64,000 bases of DNA from Luteimonas aestuarii (GCF_004357985.1 NZ_SMTF01000010.1:1-64000), one strand, 5' to 3'; positions 9,795-20,784 are shown, numbered from the stretch's first letter. Made by a program: numbers and translations. The notes: generated by a model from the letters alone, not told the origin.

Positions 9795-9803
9795 GCGCGC
9801 CGG

Positions 9804-10595
9804 TCATCCGGACAAGCGGAAGAACGCTTTTGCAGTCGCAGCCGTCGCGGCTGCGGTGACGGCGACATCCTCGCTACGGTCCAGCGCCAGCTCCTCGACG
9901 ATGTGCGGCAGGAACGCCGGTTCGTTGCGACGGTCCTTTGGCATCGGCTTGAGGGTGCGCGGCAGCAGGTAGGGCGCGTCGGTTTCCACCATCAGCCGGT
10001 GTGCCGGGATGTTCTTCACGATCCCGCGCAGGTGCTGCCCGCGGCGCTCGTCGCAGAGCCAGCCGGTGATGCCGATGTGCCAGTCCCGGTCGAGGTAGTC
10101 GAACAGTTCCTCTCGCGTGCCGGTGAAGCAGTGCACCACCGCCGGGCCAAGCTGGCCGTCGAACTGCTTCATGACCGCCATGAAGTCGTCGTGTGCGTCG
10201 CGCTGGTGCAGGAACAGCGGCTTGCCCGTCTCGACCCCGATCTGCAGCTGGCGCTCGAAGGCCTTGCGCTGCGCCGGGCGCGGCGAGAAATCGCGGAAGT
10301 AGTCCAGCCCGGTTTCGCCCACCGCCACCACCTCGGGATGCGCATGCAGGGCGCGCATCTCGGCATCGCATTCCTCGGTGTACTCGGCTGCGTGGTGCGG
10401 GTGCACGCCGGCGGTGGCGAACAGCACGCCCGGATGCGCCTGCGCGAGCGCCAGCGCCTTCGGCGAATGCGCGCGGCTGGCGCCGGTCACGACCATCCGC
10501 GCCACGCCCGCATCGCGCGCGCGCTGCAGCACCGCGTCGCGATCGCGGTCGAAGCTGTCATGGGTGAGGTTGGCGCCGATGTCGATGAGATCCAT
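9804..10595 (-). CDS. tatD: TatD-family metal-dependent deoxyribonuclease
   Basis: The protein of 263 residues starting MDLIDIGANLTHDSF follows the TatD signature rather than YcfH. Metal ligands are visible in GETGLDYFRDF, LFLHQRDAHDDF, VVHCFTGT and ETDAPYLLPR. TatD is a 3'-5' exonuclease acting on single-stranded DNA and RNA and linked to oxidative DNA damage repair. The downstream start was preferred because the N-terminal extension would run through the inverted repeat at 10603-10682. It is divergent from hrpB. Confidence 0.92.
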   Translation of the reverse strand: MDLIDIGANLTHDSFDRDRDAVLQRARDAGVARMVVTGASRAHSPKALALAQAHPGVLFATAGVHPHHAAEYTEECDAEMRALHAHPEVVAVGETGLDYFRDFSPRPAQRKAFERQLQIGVETGKPLFLHQRDAHDDFMAVMKQFDGQLGPAVVHCFTGTREELFDYLDRDWHIGITGWLCDERRGQHLRGIVKNIPAHRLMVETDAPYLLPRTLKPMPKDRRNEPAFLPHIVEELALDRSEDVAVTAAATAATAKAFFRLSG

Positions 10596-10602
10596 GCGCC
10601 TA

Positions 10603-10682
10603 TTGTAGGAGCGCCCCCGGTCGCGATGCTCTTCATCGCGCAGCCTGGTCACGCAAAGCATCGTGCCGGGGGGCTCCTACAA
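10603..10682. repeat. REP-like inverted pair between tatD and hrpB
   Basis: TTGTAGGAGC at 10603 is mirrored by GCTCCTACAA ending at 10682, and each arm continues into a C-rich or G-rich run. An inner hairpin, CGCGATG with CATCGCG, lies between them. The TGTAGGAGC core is a known dispersed repeat of Xanthomonadaceae and Pseudomonas. The element fills the whole gap between the divergent genes and may influence both messages. Confidence 0.7.
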
Positions 10683-13387
10683 TGCCGGCCATGGAATTCC
10701 CGATCACGCCGTTGCTGCCCGACATCGTGCGTAGCCTCGCCGAGCGCACGCGGCTGGTGCTGGAGGCGCCGCCGGGCGCGGGCAAGACCACGCAGGTGCC
10801 GCTGGCGTTGCTGGACGCGCCGTGGCTCGGCGGCAGCAAGATCGTGATGCTCGAGCCGCGTCGCGTGGCCGCACGCAGCGCGGCGATGTTCATGGCGAGG
10901 CAGCTCGGCGAGGACGTGGGCGGTACGGTCGGCTATCGCATCCGCTTCGAAAGCCGCGTCTCCGCGCGCACGCGGATCGAGGTGGTGACCGAGGGCATCC
11001 TGACGCGGATGCTGCAGGACGATCCGGAACTGACCGGGATTGGCGCACTGCTGTTCGACGAGTTCCACGAACGCCACCTTGCGGGCGACCTCGGCCTCGC
11101 GCTCGCCCTCGACGTGCAGGCCGGCCTGCGCGAGGACCTGCGCCTGGTGGTGATGTCGGCCACGCTGGATGGCGAGCGCTTGGCACAGCATCTGGATGCG
11201 CCGCGCCTGTCGAGCGCGGGCCGCAGCTTCCCGGTGCGCATCGAACACTTCCCCGCGCGTCGCGACGAAGCGCTGGAGCCGCAGGTACGCCGGGCGGTGG
11301 CGCACGCGCTGGAGAAGCATCCCGGCGACGTGCTGGTGTTCCTGCCGGGGCGGCGCGAGATCGCGCGGGTGGCGGCGGCGCTGTCGCAAGAGCGCCCCCA
11401 CCCCGGCCCTCCCGGCCTGGCGCAGCGCGCCAGTCGTTCGCATGACCCGCACGGCAATGCCATGCACGCAGGTCATGCTGACCCCCCGCGCGCGGGGGAG
11501 GGAGTCAAAGCAGCAGCGGCGGGCGCTCCCTCCCCCGCTTGCGGGGGAGGGTCGGGGTGGGGGCAAGGCGTCGACGTACTGGAACTCCACGGCGACCTCC
11601 CGGTCGAGCAGCAGTCGCGCGTACTGCAGCCCGGCGATGGCAACCGTCGCCGCGTGGTGCTGGCCACCAACGTCGCCGAGAGCAGCGTCACCCTCCCGGG
11701 CGTGCGCGTGGTGATCGACAGCGGCCTCGCGCGCGAGCCGCGCTTCGATCCCAACAGCGGTTTCTCGCGGCTCGACGTGGTGGCGGTGTCGCAGGCCTCG
11801 GCCGACCAGCGCGCGGGGCGCGCGGGACGCGTCGCCGAAGGCTTCGCGTACCGGCTGTGGCCGCAGTCGCAGCGGCTGGAGCCGCAGCGGCGACCCGAGA
11901 TCGCGCAGGTCGAACTGGCGGGGCTGGCGCTGGAGCTGGCGGCGTGGGGACAGTCGGATCTCCGGTTCGTGGATGCACCGCCACCGGGCGCGCTGGCGGC
12001 GGCGCGCGATCTGCTGCAGCGGCTGGGAGCGATCGACACAGGCCCCCACCCCAACCCTCCCCCGCACGCGGGGGAGGGGGCCGTGACATTGACAGTCACG
12101 GGCCGGCGCATGCTGAAGCTGGGCACGCATCCGCGGCTGGCGGCGATGCTGCTGGCGGCACGCGACGATGCCGAGCGCGCGCTGGCCTGCGACCTGGCGG
12201 CACTGGTCGAGGCGCGCGACCCGCTGCGCGCGCGCAACGACGGCTGGCGCGCGCGCTGGCTTGCGCTGGTGGCCTTCCGCGCCGGACGCAACGATCCCGA
12301 CGCACATCGCGGCGGCCTGGCCGCCATCGATGCCGCGGCAAGACAGTGGCGCCTCCGCAGCGACGCAAAGGCACCGCCGCCGGGCGGAGTGCCCGCGCAT
12401 GCGCTGGGCGACCTGCTGGCGCATGCCTTTCCCGACCGCATCGGCCACGTGCATCCACGCGATCCGCAGCGCTATGCGCTGGCCAACGGCCGCATGGCGC
12501 GCATCGCCGACGACAGCACGCTGCGAGGCGAACCCTGGATCGTGGCCAGCGAGTTGCGCTTCGAAGCGAAGGATTCGCTGGTGCTGCGCGGCGCGGCGGT
12601 GGACGAGGCGCGACTGCGCGCGGATTTCGCGCCGCGTTTCGTCGAACGCGACGAAGTGCGCTGGGATGCCGGCAAGCGCGCGCTCGTGGCCGAGCGCGTG
12701 CGCCGCTTCGACGGCATCGTGCTGGACGCGCGGCCTGCCGGTCGCGTCGACGGCGCACTGGCGGCGCGCGCGCTGACCGACGCCGTTGCGGAACTGGGGC
12801 TGGATGCGCTGCCATGGAGCGACGGCCTGCGCCAATGGCGCGCACGCGCACAGTCGTTGCGCGCATGGATGCCGGAACTCGCGCTGCCCGACCTGTCCGA
12901 CGCCGTGCTGCTGGCGTCGCGCGAGGCGTGGCTGTTGCCGCTGTTCGAAGGCGGCACCCGGATCGATGCGCTCTCGTCCGAGGCCTTCGCGGAAGGCCTG
13001 CGCGCGCAGCTGGACTGGCCGTTGCGCCAGCAGGTCGACGCACTGGCGCCTGCACGCATCGTGGTGCCCTCCGGCCTGGAGCGGCGGATCGAGTACGCGC
13101 TTGCCCACGACGGCGCGCCGGAAGCGCCGGTGCTGGCGGTGAAGCTGCAGGAACTGTTCGGCCTGGCCGAAACGCCACGCATCGCCGACGGCCGCATCCC
13201 GCTGACCCTGCACCTGCTCTCGCCCGCCGGGCGACCGCTGCAGGTCACGCAGGACCTGCGCGGCTTCTGGGACCGCACGTACCCGGACGTGAGGAAGGAA
13301 ATGAAAGGGAGGTATCCGAAGCATCCGTGGCCGGACGATCCCTGGAACGCCATCGCCACGCATCGCGCCAAGCCGCGCGGCACGTAA
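10682..13387 (+). CDS. hrpB: ATP-dependent helicase HrpB (with in-frame repeat insertions)
   Basis: This 901-residue DEAH-box helicase shows Walker A APPGAGKTTQVP near residue 37, motif II DEFHERH, motif III VMSATLDG, motif V VVLATNVAESSVTLPGV and motif VI QRAGRAGRV, then the HrpB C-terminal domain. HrpB is usually about 820-850 residues. The excess is explained by two in-frame tracts: about 59 residues at 238-296 (beginning RPHPGPPGLAQRAS) and about 14 (GPHPNPPPHAGEGA), both encoded by the dispersed repeat described below. The ATG at 10691 is an alternative start that avoids overlap with the upstream inverted repeat. HrpB is thought to unwind RNA; its exact role is not settled. Confidence 0.92.
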   Translation: MPAMEFPITPLLPDIVRSLAERTRLVLEAPPGAGKTTQVPLALLDAPWLGGSKIVMLEPRRVAARSAAMFMARQLGEDVGGTVGYRIRFESRVSARTRIEVVTEGILTRMLQDDPELTGIGALLFDEFHERHLAGDLGLALALDVQAGLREDLRLVVMSATLDGERLAQHLDAPRLSSAGRSFPVRIEHFPARRDEALEPQVRRAVAHALEKHPGDVLVFLPGRREIARVAAALSQERPHPGPPGLAQRASRSHDPHGNAMHAGHADPPRAGEGVKAAAAGAPSPACGGGSGWGQGVDVLELHGDLPVEQQSRVLQPGDGNRRRVVLATNVAESSVTLPGVRVVIDSGLAREPRFDPNSGFSRLDVVAVSQASADQRAGRAGRVAEGFAYRLWPQSQRLEPQRRPEIAQVELAGLALELAAWGQSDLRFVDAPPPGALAAARDLLQRLGAIDTGPHPNPPPHAGEGAVTLTVTGRRMLKLGTHPRLAAMLLAARDDAERALACDLAALVEARDPLRARNDGWRARWLALVAFRAGRNDPDAHRGGLAAIDAAARQWRLRSDAKAPPPGGVPAHALGDLLAHAFPDRIGHVHPRDPQRYALANGRMARIADDSTLRGEPWIVASELRFEAKDSLVLRGAAVDEARLRADFAPRFVERDEVRWDAGKRALVAERVRRFDGIVLDARPAGRVDGALAARALTDAVAELGLDALPWSDGLRQWRARAQSLRAWMPELALPDLSDAVLLASREAWLLPLFEGGTRIDALSSEAFAEGLRAQLDWPLRQQVDALAPARIVVPSGLERRIEYALAHDGAPEAPVLAVKLQELFGLAETPRIADGRIPLTLHLLSPAGRPLQVTQDLRGFWDRTYPDVRKEMKGRYPKHPWPDDPWNAIATHRAKPRGT
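11395..11563. repeat. 169-bp repeat element inserted in frame in hrpB
   Basis: The element starts with CCCCCACCCCGGCCCTCCC (11395-11413) and ends with its near-perfect inverse GGGAGGGTCGGGGTGGGGG (11545-11563). Internal C-run/G-run hairpins lie around 11485-11510 and 11527-11550. It translates without stops into a proline, glycine and alanine-rich segment between the helicase lobes. Confidence 0.75.
12043..12082. repeat. single copy of the same repeat, in frame in hrpB
   Basis: A half-element beginning CCCCCACCCCAACCCTCCC and folding into a CCCCCGC/GCGGGGG hairpin encodes about 14 extra residues (GPHPNPPPHAGEGA). It matches the arms of the element at 11395-11563 and those between nrdA and nrdB. 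Confidence 0.7.
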
Positions 13388-13883
13388 CGAGGGGCGTGGC
13401 GGGTTGCGAGCGTCACCGGGGGCGGGCGAGGCCCCGTGCACGCCACAAGGATGGGCGATGACACCCGCGACCGACCCCTGTGTGCGCAGAGACATGCGGC
13501 GCCGGCACGCGTGACGCGCCTCCGTGCACCCGGCTTCATGGCGTGCAGCGCAGCGGCGCGACGCGCGATCAGGACCGCGTCCATGGGACATTGCGCGTGC
13601 CTCCTCCGCCCCCGGCCCAGTCGGGGCGCAATGTCCCCCAAGCAGGGTGAGGACCCGCCTTCCGTTTGCCGCCATACCTGCCCGCCCGTGCCCTGGAAGC
13701 CACTGCCGTCACCGGCGCACACCCCAACGGCTCCTGACTGGATGCGGCCGCGATCACGCGCAATCCACGGGTGCGGCGGCAGACTCGTCCGACCACGGCC
13801 ATGGGCCGGCGGGCAGTGGCTGCCTCCGGGCGATCCCTCCCACCGCATCCGCGCCGTCGCCTTATCTCCAAGGAAGCAGAACG
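13388..13883. other. 496-bp intergenic region
   Basis: No credible gene is seen here: open frames are short, overlap on all frames and resemble no family. The region holds the strong inverted repeat at 13585-13637. The AAGGAAG ribosome-binding site of the next gene lies near its right end. Confidence 0.6.
13585..13637. repeat. 12-bp perfect inverted repeat with 29-nt loop
   Basis: GGGACATTGCGC (13585-13596) pairs exactly with GCGCAATGTCCC (13626-13637). The loop is C-rich then G-rich. There is no following T-run, so this is not a classical terminator; it could be a binding site, an mRNA structure or a mobile repeat end. Confidence 0.6.
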
Positions 13884-14246
13884 ATGAGCAGACTCGATTC
13901 GTACTCCAGCAAGGTCATGGACCTCGTCGGCCAGGTTGGCGACAACCTGCGTGGTGCCGTGCCCGGCAACGCCAGCAAGTGGCTGCAGACCGGCGTCGCC
14001 CTGGGCGCGGCGAAGACCGGTAGCCGGGTGGTTGGCTCATTCGTCCGTCGCAATCCCGCCGTGGCGGTGGCCGCGGCGGTCGGCGCTGGCGTGGTCTGGC
14101 TGGCGGTGCGCCACCAGCGCAAGAAGGCCAATGGCAACGGTGCCGTGATCGAGGGCAAGTCCAAGCGCGTCGACGCCAAGCGTGCCGCCCCGCGCGCTCG
14201 CAAGACGGCTACGCGTGCCCGCACGAGCCCGCGCGCGAAGCAGTAA
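13884..14246 (+). CDS. small membrane protein with basic C-terminus
   Basis: The 120-residue product begins MSRLDSYSSKVMDLVGQVGD, has one clear membrane segment (about 58-76, AVAVAAAVGAGVVWLAV) and ends with a lysine/arginine/alanine-rich tail (about 78-120) resembling the tails of histone-like proteins. AAGGAAG precedes the ATG by 8 bp. No family was recognised. A membrane span with a basic, probably nucleic-acid or phospholipid-binding tail suggests an envelope or stress-associated protein, with low certainty. Confidence 0.7.
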   Translation: MSRLDSYSSKVMDLVGQVGDNLRGAVPGNASKWLQTGVALGAAKTGSRVVGSFVRRNPAVAVAAAVGAGVVWLAVRHQRKKANGNGAVIEGKSKRVDAKRAAPRARKTATRARTSPRAKQ

Positions 14247-14272
14247 TCAGTCCGCCAGCGACGGTTCCCGAT

Positions 14273-14298
14273 GCCCGGCCCGGTGCCGGGCGTTGTTC
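14273..14298. terminator. intrinsic terminator between convergent genes
   Basis: The hairpin GCCCGGC (14273-14279) with GCCGGGC (14285-14291) is followed by GTTGTTCT on the plus strand. It probably ends the gene at 13884-14246 and may also serve the convergent sensor kinase. Confidence 0.5.
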
Positions 14299-14331
14299 TG
14301 AGCGCCGTTGATGCGCGTCATCCCGCGCGCT

Positions 14332-15441
14332 TCAGGACCCGGGTGCCTGCGGCAGCGAAATCACGAATCGCGCGCCACCGCCGTCGCGGTCCTCGTACCA
14401 GAGTTCGCCACCCAGGTTGCCCACGATCTGTCGCGCCAGCGACAGGCCCAGGCCGCTGGACACGCCGTCGTCGCGGCTGCCCTCGATGCGGAAGAACGGC
14501 GTGAACAATGCCTCGCGCTGCGATGCCGGGATGCCGGGGCCGCGATCCTCGAAATGGATCTGCCAGAAGCCCGGGCCACCACTGCACACGCTGATGTCGA
14601 GGTCGCTCCCGGGCGCGTACTTCAGCGCGTTGCTGATCATGTTCTCGCACACCTGGCGCAGCACCACCGGGTCGATGCGGATCCGCGGCGGGTCCGGCAG
14701 GTCGGGAAGCCGCAGCCGTGACCCCTGTGCTTCCAGCTGCAGCGCGTAGCGGCCTTCGAGCCACTGCAGCAGTTCGCCGACCGAGGCGACCGCCGCGTCA
14801 TCCCCGGCCTGTGGGGTGCTCACCGATGCGGCCTGCGTCTCCAGGTAGCGGCGGATGTAGCCGAAAGCATCGTCGGTACTTTCGCGGATCATCCTGAAAT
14901 AGCGCGCGCGGCGCTCGTCGGACACGCCCCCGGCGAGCAGGATGTCGATTGCGAAATGCACGCTGGTCAGCGGGTTCTTGAGATCGTGCGCGACCAGGTT
15001 CACCAGCTCCTGGCGCTCGCGCGCCACGCGCTCAAGCCGGTCGCGCATGCGCTTCAGGCCCAGGTGCGCCTCCACGCGCGCCAGCAGTTCCTCCGGCATG
15101 AACGGCTTGGTGACATAGTCCACGGCACCGGTTTCGAACGCGCGCAGCAGCAGGTCGCGGTCCTGCGCGACGGTCAGGAACACCACCGGCAACTGTGCGA
15201 GCTCCGGCTGCCGGCGGATCTCGGCCATCAGTTCGAACCCGTCCATGCCCGGCATCAGCATGTCCAGCAGCACCAGGTCGGGCGGCTGCGTCTGCAGCAT
15301 CTCCAGCGCGACCTCGCCGTTGGCGGCCGTCGTCACTTCATAGCCATGCCGCGCCAGCAGCGTGCTGACGACATGCAGGTTCGCAGGCTGATCGTCGACG
15401 ATCAGGATCCTGCCGGTCAGGCGTTGGCGGCGGGCAGTCAT
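14332..15441 (-). CDS. hybrid response regulator / histidine kinase
   Basis: This 369-residue protein has an N-terminal receiver domain (about 10-125: acidic pair Asp16/Asp17, phospho-acceptor Asp60 in LVLLDMLMPGMDG, Lys112 in TKPF). Next come a HisKA helix pair with His152 in AHDLKNPLTS and a HATPase domain with N-box NALKYAPGSD, G1 DRGPGIP and G2 GLGLSLARQ. There is no membrane span or PAS domain, so it is cytoplasmic and takes its input through phosphorylation of the receiver. A longer frame is open upstream, but the ATG at 15441 gives the standard start. No cognate output gene lies next to it. Confidence 0.9.
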   Translation of the reverse strand: MTARRQRLTGRILIVDDQPANLHVVSTLLARHGYEVTTAANGEVALEMLQTQPPDLVLLDMLMPGMDGFELMAEIRRQPELAQLPVVFLTVAQDRDLLLRAFETGAVDYVTKPFMPEELLARVEAHLGLKRMRDRLERVARERQELVNLVAHDLKNPLTSVHFAIDILLAGGVSDERRARYFRMIRESTDDAFGYIRRYLETQAASVSTPQAGDDAAVASVGELLQWLEGRYALQLEAQGSRLRLPDLPDPPRIRIDPVVLRQVCENMISNALKYAPGSDLDISVCSGGPGFWQIHFEDRGPGIPASQREALFTPFFRIEGSRDDGVSSGLGLSLARQIVGNLGGELWYEDRDGGGARFVISLPQAPGS

Positions 15442-15577
15442 GCAGCTCCCAAACTGGCTGGATACCGCGTCCCCATGCGCGGCGGCGGAGACGTTACCAA
15501 AACCGGATGCATTGTGGTGACGAAGCTGAATGCGGTTCAGCGAAGGTGTTCCAGCTGTCCAGGAAATGCGATCCGAA

Positions 15578-16111
15578 TCACGTTTTCCGCCACCGTCCAG
15601 GTTGCAATCCATCCAGGCCATGCGGTCCGATCGCCACCCGCACCAGTCGCAGCGTGGGCAGTCCGACGGCCGCCGTCATCCGCCGGACCTGCCGGTTGCG
15701 GCCCTCCCGGAGTACGAGCTCCAGCCAGGCATCCGGCACGGTCTTGCGGAACCGCACCGGTGGATCGCGAGGCCACAGTTCAGGCGGCTCGATCCGGCGC
15801 ACATCCGCCGGTCGTGTAGGACCATCGTTGAGCGCCACGCCCTGCCGCAACGCCTGCAGCGCTGCCGCACCCGGCTCGCCTTCCACCTGCACCCAGTACG
15901 TCTTGGGTTGCTTGTGCCGCGGATCGGTCAGGCGATGAGCCAAAGCGCCGTCGTCGGTCAGCAGCAGCAGGCCTTCGCTGTCGTGGTCCAGCCGCCCCGC
16001 GGGGTACACGCCCGGCGGCAGGCCGAACCCTGCCAGTGTGGGCCGCGGCGGCGCGCTGCGGTCGGTGAACTGGCAGAGCACGCCATAGGGCTTGTTGAAC
16101 GCGATGAGCAT
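15578..16111 (-). CDS. rluE: RluE-like 23S rRNA pseudouridine synthase
   Basis: The 177-residue protein begins [15 protein letters not shown] and contains the catalytic RsuA/RluB-type motif [17 protein letters not shown] with the conserved Asp. The C-terminal [10 protein letters not shown] motif is present. It has no S4 RNA-binding domain, which matches RluE. RluE converts U2457 of 23S rRNA to pseudouridine in E. coli. It is leftward, 136 bp from the start of the sensor kinase. Confidence 0.88.
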   Translation of the reverse strand: MLIAFNKPYGVLCQFTDRSAPPRPTLAGFGLPPGVYPAGRLDHDSEGLLLLTDDGALAHRLTDPRHKQPKTYWVQVEGEPGAAALQALRQGVALNDGPTRPADVRRIEPPELWPRDPPVRFRKTVPDAWLELVLREGRNRQVRRMTAAVGLPTLRLVRVAIGPHGLDGLQPGRWRKT

Positions 16112-16132
16112 GGATTCGCGACGCCGGAATGC

Positions 16133-16156
16133 AGGACGGCCCCGCAGGGCCGTCCT
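16133..16156 (-). terminator. 10-bp hairpin downstream of the methyltransferase
   Basis: AGGACGGCCC (16133-16142) pairs perfectly with GGGCCGTCCT (16147-16156) around CGCA. It lies 28 bp after the methyltransferase stop and before the RluE start. The T-run is poor, so termination may be partial. Confidence 0.5.
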
Positions 16157-16183
16157 CGCACCCAGGCCATCACCGGGACGGAG

Positions 16184-17035
16184 TCAGCGCTTGATGAAAC
16201 GCAGGGTCATGCGGTCGCTTTCGCCGATGGCCTGGTATTTCGCGGCATCCTCGGCGTCGTGGTTGTTGCCGGGCGGCAGCGTCCACACGCCGTTGGGATG
16301 GTCCTTGGTGTCGCGCGGATTGGCGTTGACCTCGCTCTTGCCATCCAGCGTGAACCCCGCGGCCTCGGCCATCGCGATCACCTGCGCCTCGCCGACGTAG
16401 CCGGTGCGGTCGTCGTCCGGCACGTCGGCATTGGCGCGGTGCTCCACCACGCCCAGCACGCCGCCCGGCTTCAGCACGTCGTAGAAGCCCTTGAACATGC
16501 CCTCGGCCTGGCCGCTGCCGCGCCAGTTGTGCACGTTGCGGAAGGTCACCACCAGGTCGGCGGAACCGGGCGTGCCGAAGTTGGGCGCGGCCGGATCGTA
16601 GGCGACGAAGGTGGCCTGGCCATACTGTGCGGGCGCATCGGCGAACTTCTTTTCCAGCGCATCCTTCTGCCGCTGCTGGTAATCGCGGCCACGGCCTTCG
16701 GGCAGCGCGGCCGGATCGACGATCGCCGCCACATAGGTGCCGCCATCGCGCAGGTACGGCGCCAGGATCTCGGCGTACCAGCCGCCGCCGGGGGTGATCT
16801 CCACGACGGTGTGGCCAGGCTGCAGGCCGAAGAACGCCAGCGTCTCCGCCGGGTTGCGGAAGCCGTCGCGTGCACGGAACTCCGCGGTGCGCCACTCGCC
16901 GGCAACGGCGGCGCGCAGCTCCGCCGAAGGCTCGGCGTGGTGCGCGGGCGGTGGCGGCGTGGTGGCCGACGGCCCGGCGGCGAAGACCAGGGGGGAAAGC
17001 GCCAGCAGGGCGCAGGCAAGCAGGGTGTGGTGCAT
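16184..17035 (-). CDS. exported class I SAM-dependent methyltransferase-like protein
   Basis: The ATG at 17035 is preceded by GAGGAGAGAGG and opens a 283-residue protein with a Sec signal peptide ([20 protein letters not shown]). The mature part carries a class I methyltransferase fold: motif [20 protein letters not shown] (about 83-101), [12 protein letters not shown] (motif IV region) and [16 protein letters not shown] (motif V/VI region). It resembles the COG4798 group. SAM is not normally available in the periplasm, so the reaction is obscure. It lies 44 bp downstream of icd on the same strand. Confidence 0.8.
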   Translation of the reverse strand: MHHTLLACALLALSPLVFAAGPSATTPPPPAHHAEPSAELRAAVAGEWRTAEFRARDGFRNPAETLAFFGLQPGHTVVEITPGGGWYAEILAPYLRDGGTYVAAIVDPAALPEGRGRDYQQRQKDALEKKFADAPAQYGQATFVAYDPAAPNFGTPGSADLVVTFRNVHNWRGSGQAEGMFKGFYDVLKPGGVLGVVEHRANADVPDDDRTGYVGEAQVIAMAEAAGFTLDGKSEVNANPRDTKDHPNGVWTLPPGNNHDAEDAAKYQAIGESDRMTLRFIKR

Positions 17036-17079
17036 GTCCTCTCTCCTCGTACGGGTGTGCGAGCGTGCGTGGCGACGGG

Positions 17080-19491
<2,412 letters not shown>

Positions 19492-19968
19492 TCAGCGCAC
19501 TTCGAACTCGGTGGTGCTGACCGCGCTGCCGTTCAGCGCGATGGCCACGCTGTACTTGCCGGTCGGCCAGCCGTCGGGCTTGCTGATCTGGAACGTGGTG
19601 GTGCCCGGGCCGGTGAACGAGAAATCCTTGGATTCCTCATGCACGGTCTGGTTGCTGTCGACGTGCGTCCACGTGGCCGACAGCGTGCCGGTCACGGCCG
19701 CGGCCGGGTCACTGGTCTGGGTGGCGACGTTGGCGTGGATGCTGTCGCCGGGCGCGAACGTGGTGGTGGACAGCGTGGCGCCTGCATCCTTGCCCAGCGT
19801 GACGCCGGTGACGGACACGGTGGCGGCAGCCGCCTGGGTCGCCGGCGCGGTGGCAGGCTGCGCGGTCGGTGCCGGCGCGGGCGCCTCTTCCTTCTTCTTG
19901 CAGCCGATCAGCGCAACGCTGCCGATCACGGCAACCAGCAGGGCCTGGGACAGTCGGGTGGTCTTCAT
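19492..19968 (-). CDS. lipoprotein, unassigned
   Basis: The 158-residue product has a lipoprotein signal ending in VALIGC (Cys23), then KKKEEAPAPAPTAQP, an alanine/proline linker to about residue 48, and one beta-rich domain (about 50-158). This domain includes FAPGDSIHANVATQT and GTTTFQISKPDGWPTGKYSVAI, which reads as an immunoglobulin-like or Ni-tolerance-type sandwich fold. No enzyme motif is seen. It lies 51 bp downstream of the LysM gene and probably shares its transcript. Confidence 0.75.
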   Translation of the reverse strand: MKTTRLSQALLVAVIGSVALIGCKKKEEAPAPAPTAQPATAPATQAAAATVSVTGVTLGKDAGATLSTTTFAPGDSIHANVATQTSDPAAAVTGTLSATWTHVDSNQTVHEESKDFSFTGPGTTTFQISKPDGWPTGKYSVAIALNGSAVSTTEFEVR

Positions 19969-20019
19969 CTGGAGTTCCTTTCTGGATTTCTGGATTGCGG
20001 GGAATGGGGGGTATGCGGG

Positions 20020-20364
20020 TCAGCCCGCGGTCGGCTCGTCGGGCGTGCCGTCGCCATCGATGTCGATCGCGGGCAGGCGGATGACCTGGCCCGGGAAGAT
20101 ACGGTCGGGATTGTCCAGCGTGTCCTGGTTGGCCTCGAAGATCTGTCGCCAGAACTTCGCCTTGCCATAGAAACGCTGCGAGACGGCGGACAGCGTGTCG
20201 CCCTTCTCGATGGTGTAGGTGCGTTCCTGGCCTCCGATCATCTCCTCGGTGGAGGTGACGGACGACTGCACGTTGCTGAAATCAGGCTTGGGTGGCGCGG
20301 CCTGCTCGGTGCTGGTCACGCTGCCCTGGACGTTCGAAAAATCCGGTTTCTTGTCGTTGCTCAT
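20020..20364 (-). CDS. LysM-domain protein with tandem N-terminal repeat
   Basis: This 114-residue protein starts at an ATG behind GGGGAGGAG. The N-terminus holds two near-copies of one unit, KPDFSNVQGSVTSTE and KPDFSNVQSSVTSTE (about 5-19 and 25-39). The LysM domain follows (about 50-100: TYTIEKGDTLSAVSQRFYG ... NPDRIFPGQVIRLP), then an acidic tail with DIDGDGTPDE. LysM binds peptidoglycan. No signal peptide is visible, as in the E. coli Kbp/YgaU-like proteins that it resembles by size and domain. Confidence 0.85.
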   Translation of the reverse strand: MSNDKKPDFSNVQGSVTSTEQAAPPKPDFSNVQSSVTSTEEMIGGQERTYTIEKGDTLSAVSQRFYGKAKFWRQIFEANQDTLDNPDRIFPGQVIRLPAIDIDGDGTPDEPTAG

Positions 20365-20482
20365 GCGGGGCTCCTCCCCTGTGGATACAGCGGCGCGAAC
20401 ATTGGCACGGGGCGCGTTAAAAAGCGGTTGGGCGCGGCCGGTACCGCCTGCGGGCGTTGACCTGCCGGAGATGGCCTTCCCC

Positions 20483-20784
20483 GTCATCCCCGCGCAGGCC
20501 GGGGTGAAGTCGGATTGCTTGCGAGCCATCGGCCCGCATCCGGGCGAACGCCCGAGCGCTGTGCGCCAGGGCCGGTGGTCGAAAACCCATGGACGCCGGG
20601 CGGGAACGACGGCACGCCATGCCCGGACGCAGCGCTGATCCGGGCGGAACATCGATTCCCCAGAAGATTCATAGACTTGGACGCGCAGGCATCGGGCCTT
20701 CTCCCTCGCACAGCAACCAGCGTTCGGTCCGGTTGGCCGTCGATGGCCAACCGCAGCCGTCCACCCGGCCTGCGCGGGAACGAC
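20483..20784. repeat. about 300-bp dispersed element bounded by inverted REP ends
   Basis: The gap between the LysM gene and queF is filled by this element. Its left end, GTCATCCCCGCGCAGGCC, is mirrored at the right end, where the complementary strand reads GTCGTTCCCGCGCAGGCC. The right end coincides with the queF stop codon. The inner part shows no gene-like frame. REPs with this sequence are typical Xanthomonadaceae genome repeats. The remaining 20365-20482 stretch holds the LysM promoter region and nothing else I can see. Confidence 0.65.

Noticed and set aside
10649..13675. 1,008-residue open frame on the minus strand
   Set aside because: It lies opposite hrpB, which has all helicase motifs; no family character of its own.
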